Shown here: positions 1-11,880 of the stretch, piece by piece
How the letters are laid out: each line of letters starts with the position of its first letter
Numbering within the stretch: position 1 is the first letter of the stretch
Source of the DNA: Branchiostoma floridae
Lineage: Eukaryota; Chordata; Leptocardii; Amphioxiformes; Branchiostomatidae
Length of the DNA stretch: 64,000 nt
NCBI RefSeq assembly: GCF_000003815.2
Contig: NC_049981.1
Coordinates: forward strand, 2,929,905-2,993,904
Direction of reading: 5' to 3'
The notes under the pieces: generated by a model
Seen by the model: the letters and a program-made list of their open reading frames with translations, nothing else
What the model was told of the DNA's origin: nothing
The model's database searches: none
Program-made: the position numbers and the translations under genes

Positions 1-419
1 CGTGTGTGGCTCATGTATGTGTTTGTTGTTGTTGTTGTTGATTGTTATTGTTTATTGTTGTTCAGAACTGTACAGTGATGCAGGCTGCAGTGGCGTTTGA
101 GCTGCCCCGTGTGTGGCTGATGTATGTGTTTGTTGTTGTTGTTGATTGTTATTGTTTATTGTTGTTCAGGACTGTAGAATGATGCAGGCTGCAGTAGCGT
201 TTGAGCTGCCCCGTGTGTGGCTGATGTATGTTGTTGTTGTTGTTGATTGTTATTGTTTATTGTTGTTCAGGACTGTAGAATGATGCAGGCTGCGGTAGTG
301 TTTGAACTGCCCCGTGTGTGGCTCATGTATGTGTTTGTTGTTGTTGTTGTTGATTGTTATTGTTTATTGTTGTTCAGAACTGTACAGTGATGCAGGCTGC
401 AGTGGCGTTTGAGCTGCCC
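1..419. repeat. Tandem array of a ~101-107 bp unit containing an exon boundary
   Basis: Four tandem units start near positions 1, 108, 212 and 313. Each carries the start of the same exon (about 65 bp, through the codons for ELPRVWLMYV), a TTG-rich stretch and a polypyrimidine-like run ending in an AG acceptor. The last unit runs into the full terminal exon at 378-506. Units differ by a few substitutions and by the number of TTG triplets. The array continues to the left edge, so its full extent is unknown. Confidence 0.85.
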
Positions 420-506
420 CGTGTGTGGCTGATGTATGTGTTCCTGTGGATGGTGGCGATGACTGGCAGCTACATGCTCGGCTGTATGACCGTTCATCAG
501 ACGTGA
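378..506 (+). CDS. Terminal exon of an unidentified, probably membrane, protein (partial)
   Basis: I do not recognise this gene. The acceptor (TTGTTGTTCAG) precedes 378, and the frame runs 42 codons to TGA at 504-506. The peptide contains one strongly hydrophobic stretch of about 20 residues (from VWLMYVFLW to YMLGCM) followed by a short polar tail, which looks like a last transmembrane segment with a short C-terminus. Upstream exons are outside the window. The upstream tandem units hold near-identical copies of the first part of this exon in the same frame, for example with DCRMMQ in place of NCTVMQ, but they run into TTG repeats instead of continuing. The call rests on the open frame, the acceptor and hydrophobicity only. 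Confidence 0.4.
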   Translation, partial: NCTVMQAAVAFELPRVWLMYVFLWMVAMTGSYMLGCMTVHQT

Positions 507-731
507 GCCACCTTTCATGTTGTTCGTTTGTATGAAAATCTGAGTTGTAGTACGATGATAAACTTTCTTCCAAAACAAAGGTATACACGGATCGAATTTT
601 CAACGACTACTGTCGCAAGTTATTCAGGATGATACAATGCAAAATGTTGGGCATTTTTTTTGGCATGCGCACAGCACTTTGGGGTTCCAGAGGATGTCAT
701 CCATATAATCAAATCAACATGGCGTATTGTT

Positions 732-1755
732 GTATTGCACTACCCGGCAAACCGCCCTGAGGCGTAACACACCAGGTGTATTGAACAGTGCAAAATGCAT
801 ATCCGGACCGATTTATTTCATCCACTCACACAACTAGACCTCCATTTAACGTCCTAACCGAGTGACGCCCCTAATCAGAGCTAGGTACTCATTTTCACCC
901 GAGTGAAGTGAGGCAATAGTGCAAATTAGTGCCTATCACAAGTGCACAACTTGAGAAATCAGAACCCAGTAATTTTGGACCAAACTTCCTAGGTGATATC
1001 ATAAAGCCACAGCACGTAAATTCTATTTTCTGACATTCTCTGCAGACTGCAAAAATAATGAGACAGGGCTATTAAAAACAACTTGGTTAAAAAATGGCTA
1101 CATTTTCAAAATAGAGAATTAAAGTGACAAAACATGGTATCACAGCTAACAAAGCATATATTCCTGTATTGAAGAAGTGTACTAGTGTGGTAAAAGTGAC
1201 ACAAGTGAGGTAGGCTGGTATCACTTGCAAAGTTGGCAACTACACTCGTGGCTTCCATATTGGCACTTTTACAGTTGTATCCAACTAGTTTCGCTGCCGA
1301 CTACAGTCATGGATACCTCACTAGTGTCAATTCTAAATGTACAATTATTTGGCAACCTGTAGCCCAATAAATGTACATTTTGGTACAGTAACTTTATCAT
1401 TATGTTGACCGTCCTCTAGGAGGAAAATCAGACGCCAAAACATACATCACTTCTTCCTTACATTACAAACTATCTGCCACCAAAAAATCAAGACCATAGC
1501 ATGTCCAGGTCAAAATATACACACACAAAAATCGAATTTCTGCTGCAGTACAAAGGTCACACACCAGAAGGCACAAAATCGACTATGACCTTCGGCTTTG
1601 CAACACCTACCCACATACCAAATATGATTACAACCCATCCAGAGGTTCTAGAGTTATATGGTCACCACAAATATCCGGAAACACAGACACACACACAGAG
1701 ACATACACACACACACACACACACAGACATACACACTGACACACACACAGACACA

Positions 1756-1787
<32 letters not shown>

Positions 1788-2365
1788 GCCTGTGACACAC
1801 ATACAGACAGGCAGACAGACTGCCCCAAAACTATACCTCCATTTTTTTATGGAGGTAATTAATGAGAGAGCTGATGTCATCCATAGAATTTACTTGTAGT
1901 ACGTATTGATATCCTATTTATTCACTTCACCTGTCGTTTCATCTGCAGACGGCTGTCTGGCTCCTTAGTAATTACGTCCACAGCAAGTACATTTTATGGA
2001 TGACATCCACGCGCTCATTGATTTTTCCATGACTTTAGAAAAAAGAAACAAGAATTTTTATTCTTTGGAGATGGTCATCATGATAAAAGAAACTGCCAAA
2101 CTGAGAATATGTTGTGTCGTAGCCTAATGATTGTACTTGTAGAGGTGACACTAGCGAAGTAGCCATGACTGTAAGTGAAACTAGGTTTCTTGATTGGGAA
2201 GAGCCACAGTATTAAAGGGCCCACCACACGTAACTAAAAAAAGTGGGGGTCAAACCGGTACCAGGCTAGAGTGGATCAAATAAATCTGTCCGGACATGCA
2301 GCCTGTACTCTTCAATACACCTAGTGTGTTACGCCTTAAGTCGGTTTACCTGGCTATGCGATACA
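732..2365. repeat. Inverted ~95 bp arms enclosing a possible DNA element
   Basis: 732-827 and 2269-2365 are diverged inverted copies of one sequence. Shared landmarks are GGCGTAACACAC, AGGTGTATTGAA, a TCCGGAC motif, GATTTATTT and a final ATCCACTC. They could be the ends of one ~1.6 kb element or two independent insertions. A further fragment of the family lies near 38240-38290. No gene is seen inside; the only long frame, at 1501-1899, reads through a CA repeat. Confidence 0.5.
1676..1800. repeat. CA-rich microsatellite
   Basis: Interrupted (CA)n with GACA variants. It gives long spurious frames of His/Thr on one strand and Val/Cys on the other. Confidence 0.9.
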
Positions 2366-3284
2366 AACAAACAAACAGACAAACAAACAAACAAAATCCG
2401 ACGTATTTCTGACGCAATACTCTCATTTGTTCACTACTACAATCCGGTCTACAACAAAGAGTTGCCTCATCGTGAAATCGACAGACCGATAAACATATGA
2501 CCTTAGGCCAGCATTTCTTCCATGCTCGCCTTTGTTCTCAGTGGATGCAAAGTGTCACATTTCTGATTTATAGGGTTGGTGTCGCCGAGTGACTCTGTGG
2601 CTGTGTATCATTATAGGGTGTGGGCCAATCATGTCTATTGTACTGAACAATACAAGGACAGTCTGTTCTTTCAGGTCACTAGTCAGGGCGACACTATCTT
2701 CTCCTTCTTGTCCAAGAAATCGGTTCATGACGTAATCAACAAAACACATGCGTACAAGTGTAACATGAAAACGTGAAAAAACGTGGTGTTTAAAGGGGTA
2801 CTGAACTCCAGATAGGAGTGTTATTTTTCAAAAGATTTTGCATCAAGGAATACGTAATAAGCTGACTTTTGCAGAATGTTACTTGTAGTGAATTACATAA
2901 CGTGAGTTTGTAAAATAACATGGCTCTCACGGAACCCATTCAGACCCTTCCTTTATAGTGAACATTTTTGTCATGAAAGAGAGGTGATAAGCACACCAAG
3001 AAGGCCAAGTGTTCACAAGATATCAAACAAAAAATAACAAAAGAAAAGTTTTCCTATCGCCGCTTAAATTGGCTCCGTCGGGCCCTGTCAGACACATTTT
3101 ATTCCTTGTATATCACACATACAAGTAAAGTTGATTTACTAACATGGTAACGCGCGTTACTGTAAGTATGGAAATATTAGAAAGAGCAAACCGTTGAAAC
3201 ATGCAGTGTTTAATCACCGTTTTTGGTAACGCCTCGGGGACGAGCCAAATAGTATACCATTCTTCTTGTTATCCCTGCTCACAG

Positions 3285-5302
3285 GTTGTACCAGTATGGC
3301 TGGAATTTTCAACCTCGTGGGCCGTCTGCATACATTGAGAACAGCTCTCTTCAGTTGGAGTCTCTAAAGGTTAGTTATGTTGCTTTCTGGTAGGGAAACA
3401 TATGATTTCATCAGGTTGGTAGGTCATAGGATAGTAGAGTTTTTATTTTCTCTTTTACACAATCAGTTAATTTTACTTAATCTTGTATTGATCGAATGTC
3501 TATAACTTTTGAAGGATAAAGAAAAACACTACGGTCCATGGCCTGGGAATAACAGCTGGCGAGAGCTTCATTTCAAGTCGTCGGACATAATCAGGTGAGA
3601 AGATTCAAGTATACGTATTATAACAGTCATTTTCAGGATGGATACGAATTATAATTAGGGGGAATCAATTGCAGCCTCGTTTTGGTGCTTGGTCCCGGGA
3701 AATTCAAAATGGCTGCCGTATTTGGAAGGAGGCTAATTCATTACATTTATACATTTGCTTAAAAAACAATTGATAGGAACAAATAGTTGTCTTGTTGTGT
3801 GGTATTTATATTTTACAAGAGCAAGCCGTACTCGGGGTCTAGTACGTATATGAGGCCGCTATGTTGGATATAATTTCATTTCAGTGAAATTCATTGTTCA
3901 ATGATATTTTTTTGCAGAAAAACAGTCAGTGAAGTTTTTACACCAGAACGAGATATCGTACTCTTCTCAAATTTCGACAAAGACACGGAAAGTTGCCATC
4001 TCCATGGCGAACCTTATCAGGAGTGTCGGGGCATCACGCCAATCAAACGGTACAGGACATGCGCAGTAGTGGGCGGAAGCGGCATCATCAAAGGCACCGG
4101 CTGTGGACCGGAAATCGACCGCCATGATTTCGTCATCCGATTCAATATGGCGCCCATCACTGGATATGCAAATGACGTAGGGGTCAAAGTTGACATGGTA
4201 GTGGTTGGTACCTTCAAGCTGCACATGATGAAAAATACCCTGGAAGCCGATCCAGACAGCCTCCACACTTTAGCAAAATGGAAGCCAGAGAAGTACATGT
4301 CCAGCATAGAGGAAATCCTATCCAGACTCAAATCATACAACAATTCGATCTTCTTTTATCCCAAGCCAATTTTTGACCCTTTGTCGGGACGAGGAAGGGG
4401 GCCGGATATGCATCTGAACGCTTTGAATAACATGTGGAGAGACATTGGCTTAAACATCACCATTACGTACAACCTCTTTAACCTCAGGGATCTGACAGTC
4501 CAGTGAGTATTTGTTGGTGTTTTTCTTCATTACTACCTGTTCATGATGATGTGAGGATATCTCACTGGGCCCTGTGATTGTTGTTGACTGTTTGCGAAAG
4601 ACATTCGCTTACAGTTTTGCAAGTTTTTTTTCCATTCAGTGACAACATTGCAATTTCCAATAAAGTTGTCTTGAATTTTATTTGCGACCGAAAATGAGGT
4701 TGTGACATTCTGGGAGCAGCCATTTTGTCTCTAGAGGTCACATGTTTTACCCATTTGCCGCAATTTGGCAAAAAATAACAAACACGCAATACTTCGTCCC
4801 AAAATGGTGCTACCCAGTGAGATACCCGCTTAACGGATAGGATGAGATAATCTTAGTGACTTTTCCGTCTTGAATTAGTGTTTGAAGAAAATTCAAACAG
4901 TTCTTTAGTCTTCTTCAATTGTTTCCATGGTTTGTATTTTGTCAAGCAAAGCAAGAATTTAAAACTTCAGTGACGAATTAACAGTCTTTTCGCAAAACTT
5001 TTTTTTTCAGAATGCTTGAACAGCTCTACCCAAAGTTCCGAGCGCCCTCTGTCGGAATTATTACGTACCTGCAAGCTCTCACGTTCTGCGACCACGTGAA
5101 CCTATACGGGTTCTACCCACTGCCAAGGGACCCACTGAACAGAGTGGTCCCTTTCCACTACCACGACGATCTTTTGCCTGGTAACGGAAAAATACAGAAG
5201 CCACATTTCTACCAGTTAGAATATGATTTAATGAGAGAACTGGACGATAAAGGGGTACTTAATTACTATATAGATAAATGCGTTCAAGAACCAACATCGT
5301 GA
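3285..5302 (+). CDS. Alpha-2,8-sialyltransferase (GT29, ST8Sia-like), 5'-partial
   Basis: Golgi type II enzyme expected to move sialic acid from CMP-sialic acid onto a sialylated glycan. Four exons join in phase: 3285-3369, 3515-3594, 3918-4502 and 5011-5302 (TGA at 5300). Sialylmotif L lies in the third exon, from RTCAVVGGSG to the VDMVVVG segment. Sialylmotif S is in the fourth, around PSVGIITYLQALTFCDHVNLYG. It is followed by motif III (FHYHDD) and motif VS (PHFYQLEYDL, H-x4-E). The two cysteines that form the conserved disulphide (RTCAVV and TFCDHV) are present. About 348 residues are covered, so only the N-terminal cytoplasmic tail and signal anchor are missing. I found no convincing first exon between 506 and 3284; it may lie there or left of the window. 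The ST8Sia subfamily cannot be assigned by eye. A possible polyadenylation signal (AATAAA) is near 5922. Confidence 0.9.
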
Positions 5303-6821
5303 TATTTGCTCCACACAGCGTGGGCTGTGCAATTTTATGTTTCGGCACAAATTCATCTGTGTTGTAATACTGTATAGTAGATATTTTACTTCGTTTCTCA
5401 GTTTATCAAATACATATAGATATTCAGTGAATGTACAATGTATATCCATACAATTATTATGATGTTGACAATAGTAGTATTCTGATGTAGTCATTTTAAG
5501 TCTAAAAATGTATGAAAAAAAAGAAGACAATCTCTACCCGGATCTATTTTCTTCAAGAACTGCAGGGTTCGAAAACTTACCCAACGAATTTCAGAGATAA
5601 AGAACAAGTTGTCTTACGTTTTGTGCATTTAGTTGTCTTCTAAGTTATACTTTTACGTATTACGTTATATCTAAATTATAAAAAAATCGGCGAAAATCAC
5701 ATAACAGTGCGGCAGTGAACGAACCTCGCAGTGCCGTACCGGCGCCCCAAATACACAGGAATACCGCCTTTAAACGTGAGACGACGGAAGAAGCAATGGT
5801 TTGTTAAAACGAGGAATATTGCTTTTTAAAAGCTTTTTTTTGACCAACGGATTTCACAATATCTTATATAGATGAACCAAATGTACCAACACTAAGGTGT
5901 AGGCTTCTCTGGTATTCTGAAATAAACAACATATCGTATATTCTGTATACATCTCTGATTATCATTTCACGACCGATGTTTTCATGTGTGACAGTCTGCT
6001 CAGTTTTATAGATAATAGATTTATATGACCTTGACGTCACAATGACGTGATTTTTAATGCTTGAATGTGATTCAGGAAATCATTCAGTGATTGTTGAAAG
6101 TCGTTTGGATTTCAAAAATTATTTAGTTACCTTGCTACAACAAGACTTTCAATGTTTCAGGGTACATGATGTAATATTACTGTATATTCAAAAATTTCAA
6201 ACGTAATGGTGTCAAAATTTCAATTTGTACGTTACTTTTCTCACTTGGATTGCAAAGTTAGACCCGAGGACAGAGAGTAGAAAACTAGTTGACTGCTAGA
6301 AATTGCTTCCTTAGGTTTATACAAGGCTTAAAAACTGTTGGATCAGCCGCGAATGTCGGGGATCCGGAAGGCTCCATTTCTATTTGAGACGTCATGACGT
6401 AAAGATGACGTCATGAGCGTTAGTTATGAAACTTCAATGCATAAATTAGCCGTTTGGTGCCGTAATTATATACAACACACAGTTGTAAGTGTTCGATAGT
6501 TCTTTTAGTTGTAAGTGTTCGTTAGCGCTAGCGGTGAACATATACTCGAGCTAAGGTGAACTTTACTCGAGAATATCTCGACAAGAAAGCACGATCTTTC
6601 AAGGCGGTTTGCGGATTACAAGGGACCTACACAACGATACCAAGTTGAACTTGCCGAAAGATCGTTTAAGATTGCGGAACTCCATCGTATAAACGCACGT
6701 ATGTACGCGCGTAAGTGTTCGTTATAGGTCCACCTTTCTACCGACTAACGAACACTTGAAAACAAAACCCTTTCTGGACATTGTCATGCAAATCGAAACA
6801 ATGGTCGAGACAAGGACTGTT
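5303..6821. other. 3' UTR and intergenic DNA
   Basis: The first ~620 bp are probably sialyltransferase 3' UTR. Beyond that I see no coding frame, only short direct repeats of GTAAGTGTTCG near 6485-6520 and again at 6711. Confidence 0.5.
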
Positions 6822-7521
6822 TAGAGTCCATTCCAAGACACCATGCGGATGTTTGTTGCCATTGTTTGGAATTGATTTTAAAGTTTTGTAATTATATGTC
6901 TAGGACATTTGATACTTCAGAAATATTTTTAACACTGTTTCAACTTTATAAATATTTCCCTGGTCCTGTAAAACTTTGGAAATATTCATGGTGTGCAATT
7001 GGATACTTCTAATGGTTTCTAAATAATGATAACAGCATTCTACCATTATTTACCATTTTCTACCATTTTTTGTAAATGAATCGGTGGGCTGGGAAGATAG
7101 CAATTCACACATCCTTGCAAAGTATAGTTGGGTGCCATGCAACAATGGCCCACCACAAAGGATCCACCAGTGCCTAGCAGTGAAATCTAAAAATATACAG
7201 ATGCAACAATAGGGCTTACTTTTATGGGGGCAATAAACTAATTTTACCATTTGGACAGGTTTACCATTTTTTGTAAATATTTGTAAATGTGAAATAATCA
7301 CAGAGAGGTTTCACAATTATTCTAAATAAAGATATTTTTCTACAGTTACTTTCAAAATGTTTCTAAAATATTCAAAGAAATTCAAATAAATGAGTATTTT
7401 CTTAGTCAATTTTTTGAAAATAATTTAATTATTGTGGCTCAGATATTCTTTTATTCAAAATAATTCAGACTAATTATAAATATCGCCTAAAAACCCTCAT
7501 GGTGTCTTGGAATGGACTCTA
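6822..7521. mobile_element. TA-flanked MITE with 22-24 bp terminal inverted repeats
   Basis: The ends are perfect inverted repeats: left 6822-6845 (TAGAGTCCATTCCAAGACAC then CATG), right 7498-7521. Reading the outer TA as the target duplication suggests a Tc1/mariner-type non-autonomous element. The interior (~650 bp) is AT-rich with repeated TACCATTT motifs and no transposase. Confidence 0.8.
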
Positions 7522-10190
7522 GAGTAGAGTAGAGTAGAGTAGAGTTCTTCAGGCTCAGGTAGGAACTGCAGTTCCAGTTTAGGCCGCTCTTTCCTTTCTA
7601 AGTCACTGACATCCCAGGTAATTGCGGGTCGTCCAGGGCTCTAAAGTTGTAATACACGCTGTGTTTCTTCATGTGCTTGTCTAGTCTTTCCTTAAAGCAG
7701 TTTACACTTGGGGATGTCACCACCAGCTCTGGTAGATTGTTCCACCATGAGACAACTCTGATGCAGAAGAAGTGTGATCTTCTGTTACTTTTCGACGCTT
7801 GTCTCTTAATCCGGAGGCAGTGACCCCTTGTTCTTGTGCTCGTATTTAACTCAAACGGACATGAAGTGTCGTATATCCCATGTAGGAACTTGTAGGTGTT
7901 TATCAGGTCCCCCCTAAGTCTCCTATAGACCAGCGTAGGTAAGTTTAGAGCCTTCAGTCTCTCTTCATAGGGTAGACTTCTAAGGCCGGGAACTCTCTTC
8001 GTTGCTCTCTTCTGTACCCTTTCTAGATCCAGGGCCAGCTTCCATGTGTAGGGGGACCATGCAGGAGCCCCATACTCCAGCTGGGGACGAATGAGCGACT
8101 TATATAGGAGTAGGAACACCTCCTTATCTACATAGGCAAAAGTCCTCCATATGAGACCTGCGATCTGATTTGCCTTATTACAAATGTTGGATATATGTTT
8201 GCTGAAACTCAGCTCCTTGTCAACAGTAATACCCAAGTCCTTTTCCTGTTGTGTAAATTCCAGTAGGGTACGAGTCTCATTATCCAACATTGAGTATGTG
8301 TAGTCAGGGTGTCCTTTTCCCAGTCTTATTACTGTACATTTCATGGGATGAAAGCTCAACTGCCATTTTATTGCCCAGTCCTGAAGTACTTGAAGGTCCC
8401 TCTGCAATTTGTTGCATTCTTCCCTTTGTACTACTGATCTATATAACTTAGTGTCGTCTGCAAAGAGCTTCAGCTTACTCTGCACAATTTCCGGCATGTC
8501 GTTGACAAAAATAGTGAAGAGCACCGGACCCAGGACGCTCCCCTGGGGAACTCCGCTTGTTACTTCGGCCCATTCTGATTTTTCCCCATTGACACAGACT
8601 CTCTGTCTCCGTCCTGACAAAAAAGATTCAATCCAATTTAAAAGGTTTCCCGTGATCCCGTAGCTTTGTATTTTGGCTAATAGTCTCTTAATTGGTACTG
8701 AATCAAAAGCCTTGCGGAAGTCGAGATAGACCGCGTCAACGGGTGTTCCTCGGTCAAGCCACTCAGTCCACTCGTCTAAGCACTCCAACATCTGAGTGGT
8801 AGTAGATCTTCCTGGCAAGAAGCCATGTTGGTGTGGTGTAAAGAGATTGTTTACCTTCATATGCTTGACAATGGCGTCTCTAATCAACCCTTCCAGAATT
8901 TTTCCTACTACTGAGGTCAGGCTAACCGGGCGGTAGTTACCGGGTGATTTCTTACAACCCTTTTTGTAAATTGGCGTGACATTAGCGGTTTTCCAGGCAT
9001 CGGGGAGTTTGCCTTCTTGTACAGTCTTGACGTAGAGAATCTGCAGTGGAACCGCCAGGGTGTCCGCCAATTCCTTTAACACTCTAGGGTGTACGTTGTC
9101 GGGCCCCATTGCCTTGTTTGGGTTAAGGTTTTTCAATCTTTGTTGGACCTCCTCGAAACAAATGTCAATGTCAGTTATCTCTTCATTGTAGTGTCTTTCA
9201 GTTGGTATTGGGATGTGTTGTAGGTCTTCCTTAGTAAAGGTGCTTACAAAAAACTTGTTGAGTAACTCAGCTTTTTCTGTATCAGATTGTGCCACTGAGG
9301 ATCCATCTTCCAAGTCTGGAATGCCTTGGCGCACTTTGGATTTTGAGTTTACATATTTCCAGAAGATTTTGGCATTGCCTTTGATGTTTCTCGCTTTCTC
9401 CTTTTCATATGTTTTGACCGCTTTTCTTGTGGCCCATCTGACCTGGTTTCTCGCCCTCGTGTATTTAATGTAGTCATCCTTTGTCCTAGATTCACAGTAT
9501 TTCTTCCAAAGTTTCTGCTTTTTGTTCATTTTTTTATTAACTTCCCTGTCTCTCCAAGATAGTTTCCTCTTCTTTTTTCTTGAGGAGACTTTGGGTACAT
9601 TCCTGTTCGCACTTTCAGCTACTTTGCCCGAGAAGACCTCCCAGCAATCTTCAACATTCAACTTGCCTAGAATTTCCTGCCAGTCCAGTGACAGTTCCTC
9701 CCTCATTTTATCATAGTCCCCCTTGTTGTACTGGCATGTCTCATTTTTGTATTGTGTTCTGTTTGCATAACAGTTGATCTTAAAATTTAATACCACATGG
9801 TCGCTCTTGCCGATGGGGGGTCTCATGATTAGGTCACTTATCATGTCACCCTCATTAGTCAATAATAAGTCCAGTACATTACTTTCTTGTCTAAGTTGAT
9901 GTCTCGTTGCTTCACAAATGTGCTGGTACAAGTATGCGTCGTTCGTAGCTTCAAGGAACTTAAATGCCTCGTTTTTGTTAGACTGGCCGGTGTTTCCTGC
10001 CCCTTCACTCCATTGTATTTCTGGGTGGTTAAAGTCCCCAACAATGAGAATATGCGAGTATCCCAGGGTATTTATATTGCGTATCAGTGTATTGATTTTT
10101 TCGTTGTTCTCAGGTGTAGAGTTTGGACTCCTGTACACTGCAATAAGTAGGAGTTTGTCATTGTTCCTCAACTTAATTTCAATTTAGAAT
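7522..10190 (-). mobile_element. 5'-truncated non-LTR retrotransposon (CR1/Jockey group)
   Basis: The 3' end on the minus strand is a short (CTCTA)n microsatellite at about 7516-7546, as in CR1/L2-type LINEs that end in short tandem repeats rather than poly(A). The 5' end is cut within the endonuclease domain at about 10190. The element lies in the spacer between the sialyltransferase and dae4. Confidence 0.85.
7598..10171 (-). CDS. LINE ORF2 fragment: endonuclease C-terminal part plus reverse transcriptase
   Basis: 857 residues with no stop or frameshift. The N-terminal ~140 residues are the end of an exonuclease-endonuclease-phosphatase domain, with YRSP near residue 14, GDFN near 47 and SDH (GKSDHVVLNF) near 125-130. 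The first part of that domain is missing, including its metal-binding glutamate. A basic linker rich in K and R follows. The reverse transcriptase has NYRPVSLTSV, AFDSVP, GVPQGSVLGP and the catalytic FADD (near residue 570). The C-terminal domain is CR1/Jockey-like (RPQLEYGAPAW, RRLRGDLI). The open frame suggests recent insertion, but the copy cannot be autonomous without a full endonuclease. The ATG used is simply the first in the remaining frame. Confidence 0.93.
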   Translation of the reverse strand: MRNNDKLLLIAVYRSPNSTPENNEKINTLIRNINTLGYSHILIVGDFNHPEIQWSEGAGNTGQSNKNEAFKFLEATNDAYLYQHICEATRHQLRQESNVLDLLLTNEGDMISDLIMRPPIGKSDHVVLNFKINCYANRTQYKNETCQYNKGDYDKMREELSLDWQEILGKLNVEDCWEVFSGKVAESANRNVPKVSSRKKKRKLSWRDREVNKKMNKKQKLWKKYCESRTKDDYIKYTRARNQVRWATRKAVKTYEKEKARNIKGNAKIFWKYVNSKSKVRQGIPDLEDGSSVAQSDTEKAELLNKFFVSTFTKEDLQHIPIPTERHYNEEITDIDICFEEVQQRLKNLNPNKAMGPDNVHPRVLKELADTLAVPLQILYVKTVQEGKLPDAWKTANVTPIYKKGCKKSPGNYRPVSLTSVVGKILEGLIRDAIVKHMKVNNLFTPHQHGFLPGRSTTTQMLECLDEWTEWLDRGTPVDAVYLDFRKAFDSVPIKRLLAKIQSYGITGNLLNWIESFLSGRRQRVCVNGEKSEWAEVTSGVPQGSVLGPVLFTIFVNDMPEIVQSKLKLFADDTKLYRSVVQREECNKLQRDLQVLQDWAIKWQLSFHPMKCTVIRLGKGHPDYTYSMLDNETRTLLEFTQQEKDLGITVDKELSFSKHISNICNKANQIAGLIWRTFAYVDKEVFLLLYKSLIRPQLEYGAPAWSPYTWKLALDLERVQKRATKRVPGLRSLPYEERLKALNLPTLVYRRLRGDLINTYKFLHGIYDTSCPFELNTSTRTRGHCLRIKRQASKSNRRSHFFCIRVVSWWNNLPELVVTSPSVNCFKERLDKHMKKHSVYYNFRALDDPQLPGMSVT

Positions 10191-11880
10191 TTCGGGGCCT
10201 TACTTTATGGCATATTAACTAGAATTCCAGTCGCCGCACATGCGTTCTGATCTCTGTGAAAGGATTTATTAAAAAAAAAACTTACTTATGGGTAACGAGG
10301 AAGCCACCAACCTCAGACATTTGTGTAACACCAGGTCGCCAGTGACGTCACCCTCGTGATTCTTGTTCAATATTTCCTTGAAATGACGAAAATCCTGGTG
10401 ACGGTGCCACGTGCCCGAATTTCAACAAAAGAAGCCCAACATATTTCTTATAAGTCCACAACAGACACCGCATTCCTAGACTGCAAGTAGTATCCAAGTG
10501 AAGTTACAGATCTGAAAACAAATGCGATTCGCAATGTGTGTTTTGTTCGGTCCCGGCGCCATCTTAGATGCCCGCAGTCTCGTACCCAGGACACTGCGTG
10601 ATAATCTAACCTGGACAAGAGAGGAGAGAATATAGGCTTTTTATTGACGTCATATTAATTATAATTTGAATACTCCGACGACCATGTTGGCGGGTAATTG
10701 AATTAAGCAGTAGCATCTTCGTGTGGTTAACAGACGTAGGCTGTAATCCAACATGGCGCAGATGACGTCAAATGAAAAACCTGTATAGCTGGGTTCCAAT
10801 TCCTCGATAATTCACCGCTTCGTTTAATAGTGAGCAGAAAATGAATGTAATATGATATAGAAATAGTTGGGCAGCGATACGGTGATTTTTAGCAGGGCAG
10901 TCCGATTGTTTCCGGCCCTTCTAACTTTGTTCCCCCTTTGAAAATTGCCCCCCAGAGATTCTTGGTTCCAATCCGTTGATATTCCACCGACCTTGTGCCC
11001 TTCGGAAAGCTAAAGGCAGTCACTTCAGATCAAAGTTGCGATTCAGCCCCGCCTATTATTGGCCTTTCCCGTCTACGTATACGTACTGTGAACAGTATCA
11101 TAAGATGCACACGTACACTATGATATTGGATGATTATTTTTTTTTTTTACTTCCAAGCATTAAACAAAAAACCTGTCGGCATTGCTGAAAATCAATGTTT
11201 ACATCTGTTCATTTTGTAGTGATATATTTGAGGATTATGAGAAGGTAAAATATTACTTTCCTCAACAGCAGTTAACCTTAAGCTTAAAGCACGGAAGTAT
11301 CAGTTTGTCAGAAACTACAGTTAGGCTAAGCGCATCCCTCTACAAACAGCTACATTACGTTATTTGCACCTGTTACAAAGTTCAACATGGAAATTATCTT
11401 TTATGATGAGGTTAACGGTTTTACATCTGAGTACGCATGCGGCATTCACAACGAAGTGCTTTGTGAATAAAATGTCAAACGAGAAGCCCCCTAATTTGTA
11501 ACGTTTCTAATCTGGCCTATTGTCTATATTCACATAGCAAGATCCAAACGTGTCATATTTCCTTTGACATATTGCCCACAACCGATTTGTTAGCGTCTAA
11601 CAACGGCAAATAGCTAAATGAAAACTTAGTACATGTATATAGAACTGAATTCACTAAACTTTGTGCCAATCCTATTAATAGTCCTCGGTAATTAAAAGTG
11701 ACGGTATATCCATTCTACTTGATGAACCTGGCTATATATACATAGTATTACATACATTATCCATTAGAAGCCGGGACCAGGCTAGTACATATCTCACTAC
11801 ATAAATCCCTATCTAACATCAATATAGACATATACTAGTCTGTGGATTAATGGCGTTTTTTTAATGGCGACCGATTTGTC
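10191..11880. other. Intergenic DNA without a supported gene
   Basis: Short frames only, none with exon-like borders or recognisable motifs. A sequence near 11773-11825 (CCAGGCTAGTACATAT) recurs near 48291, which marks an interspersed repeat. Confidence 0.5.

Noticed and set aside
1-419. CRISPR-like regular spacing of repeats
   Set aside because: Units are near-identical throughout, with no unique spacers, in a eukaryotic gene context.
1501-1899. 132-codon open frame on +
   Set aside because: It is driven by the CA-rich microsatellite and has no exon borders or known motif.
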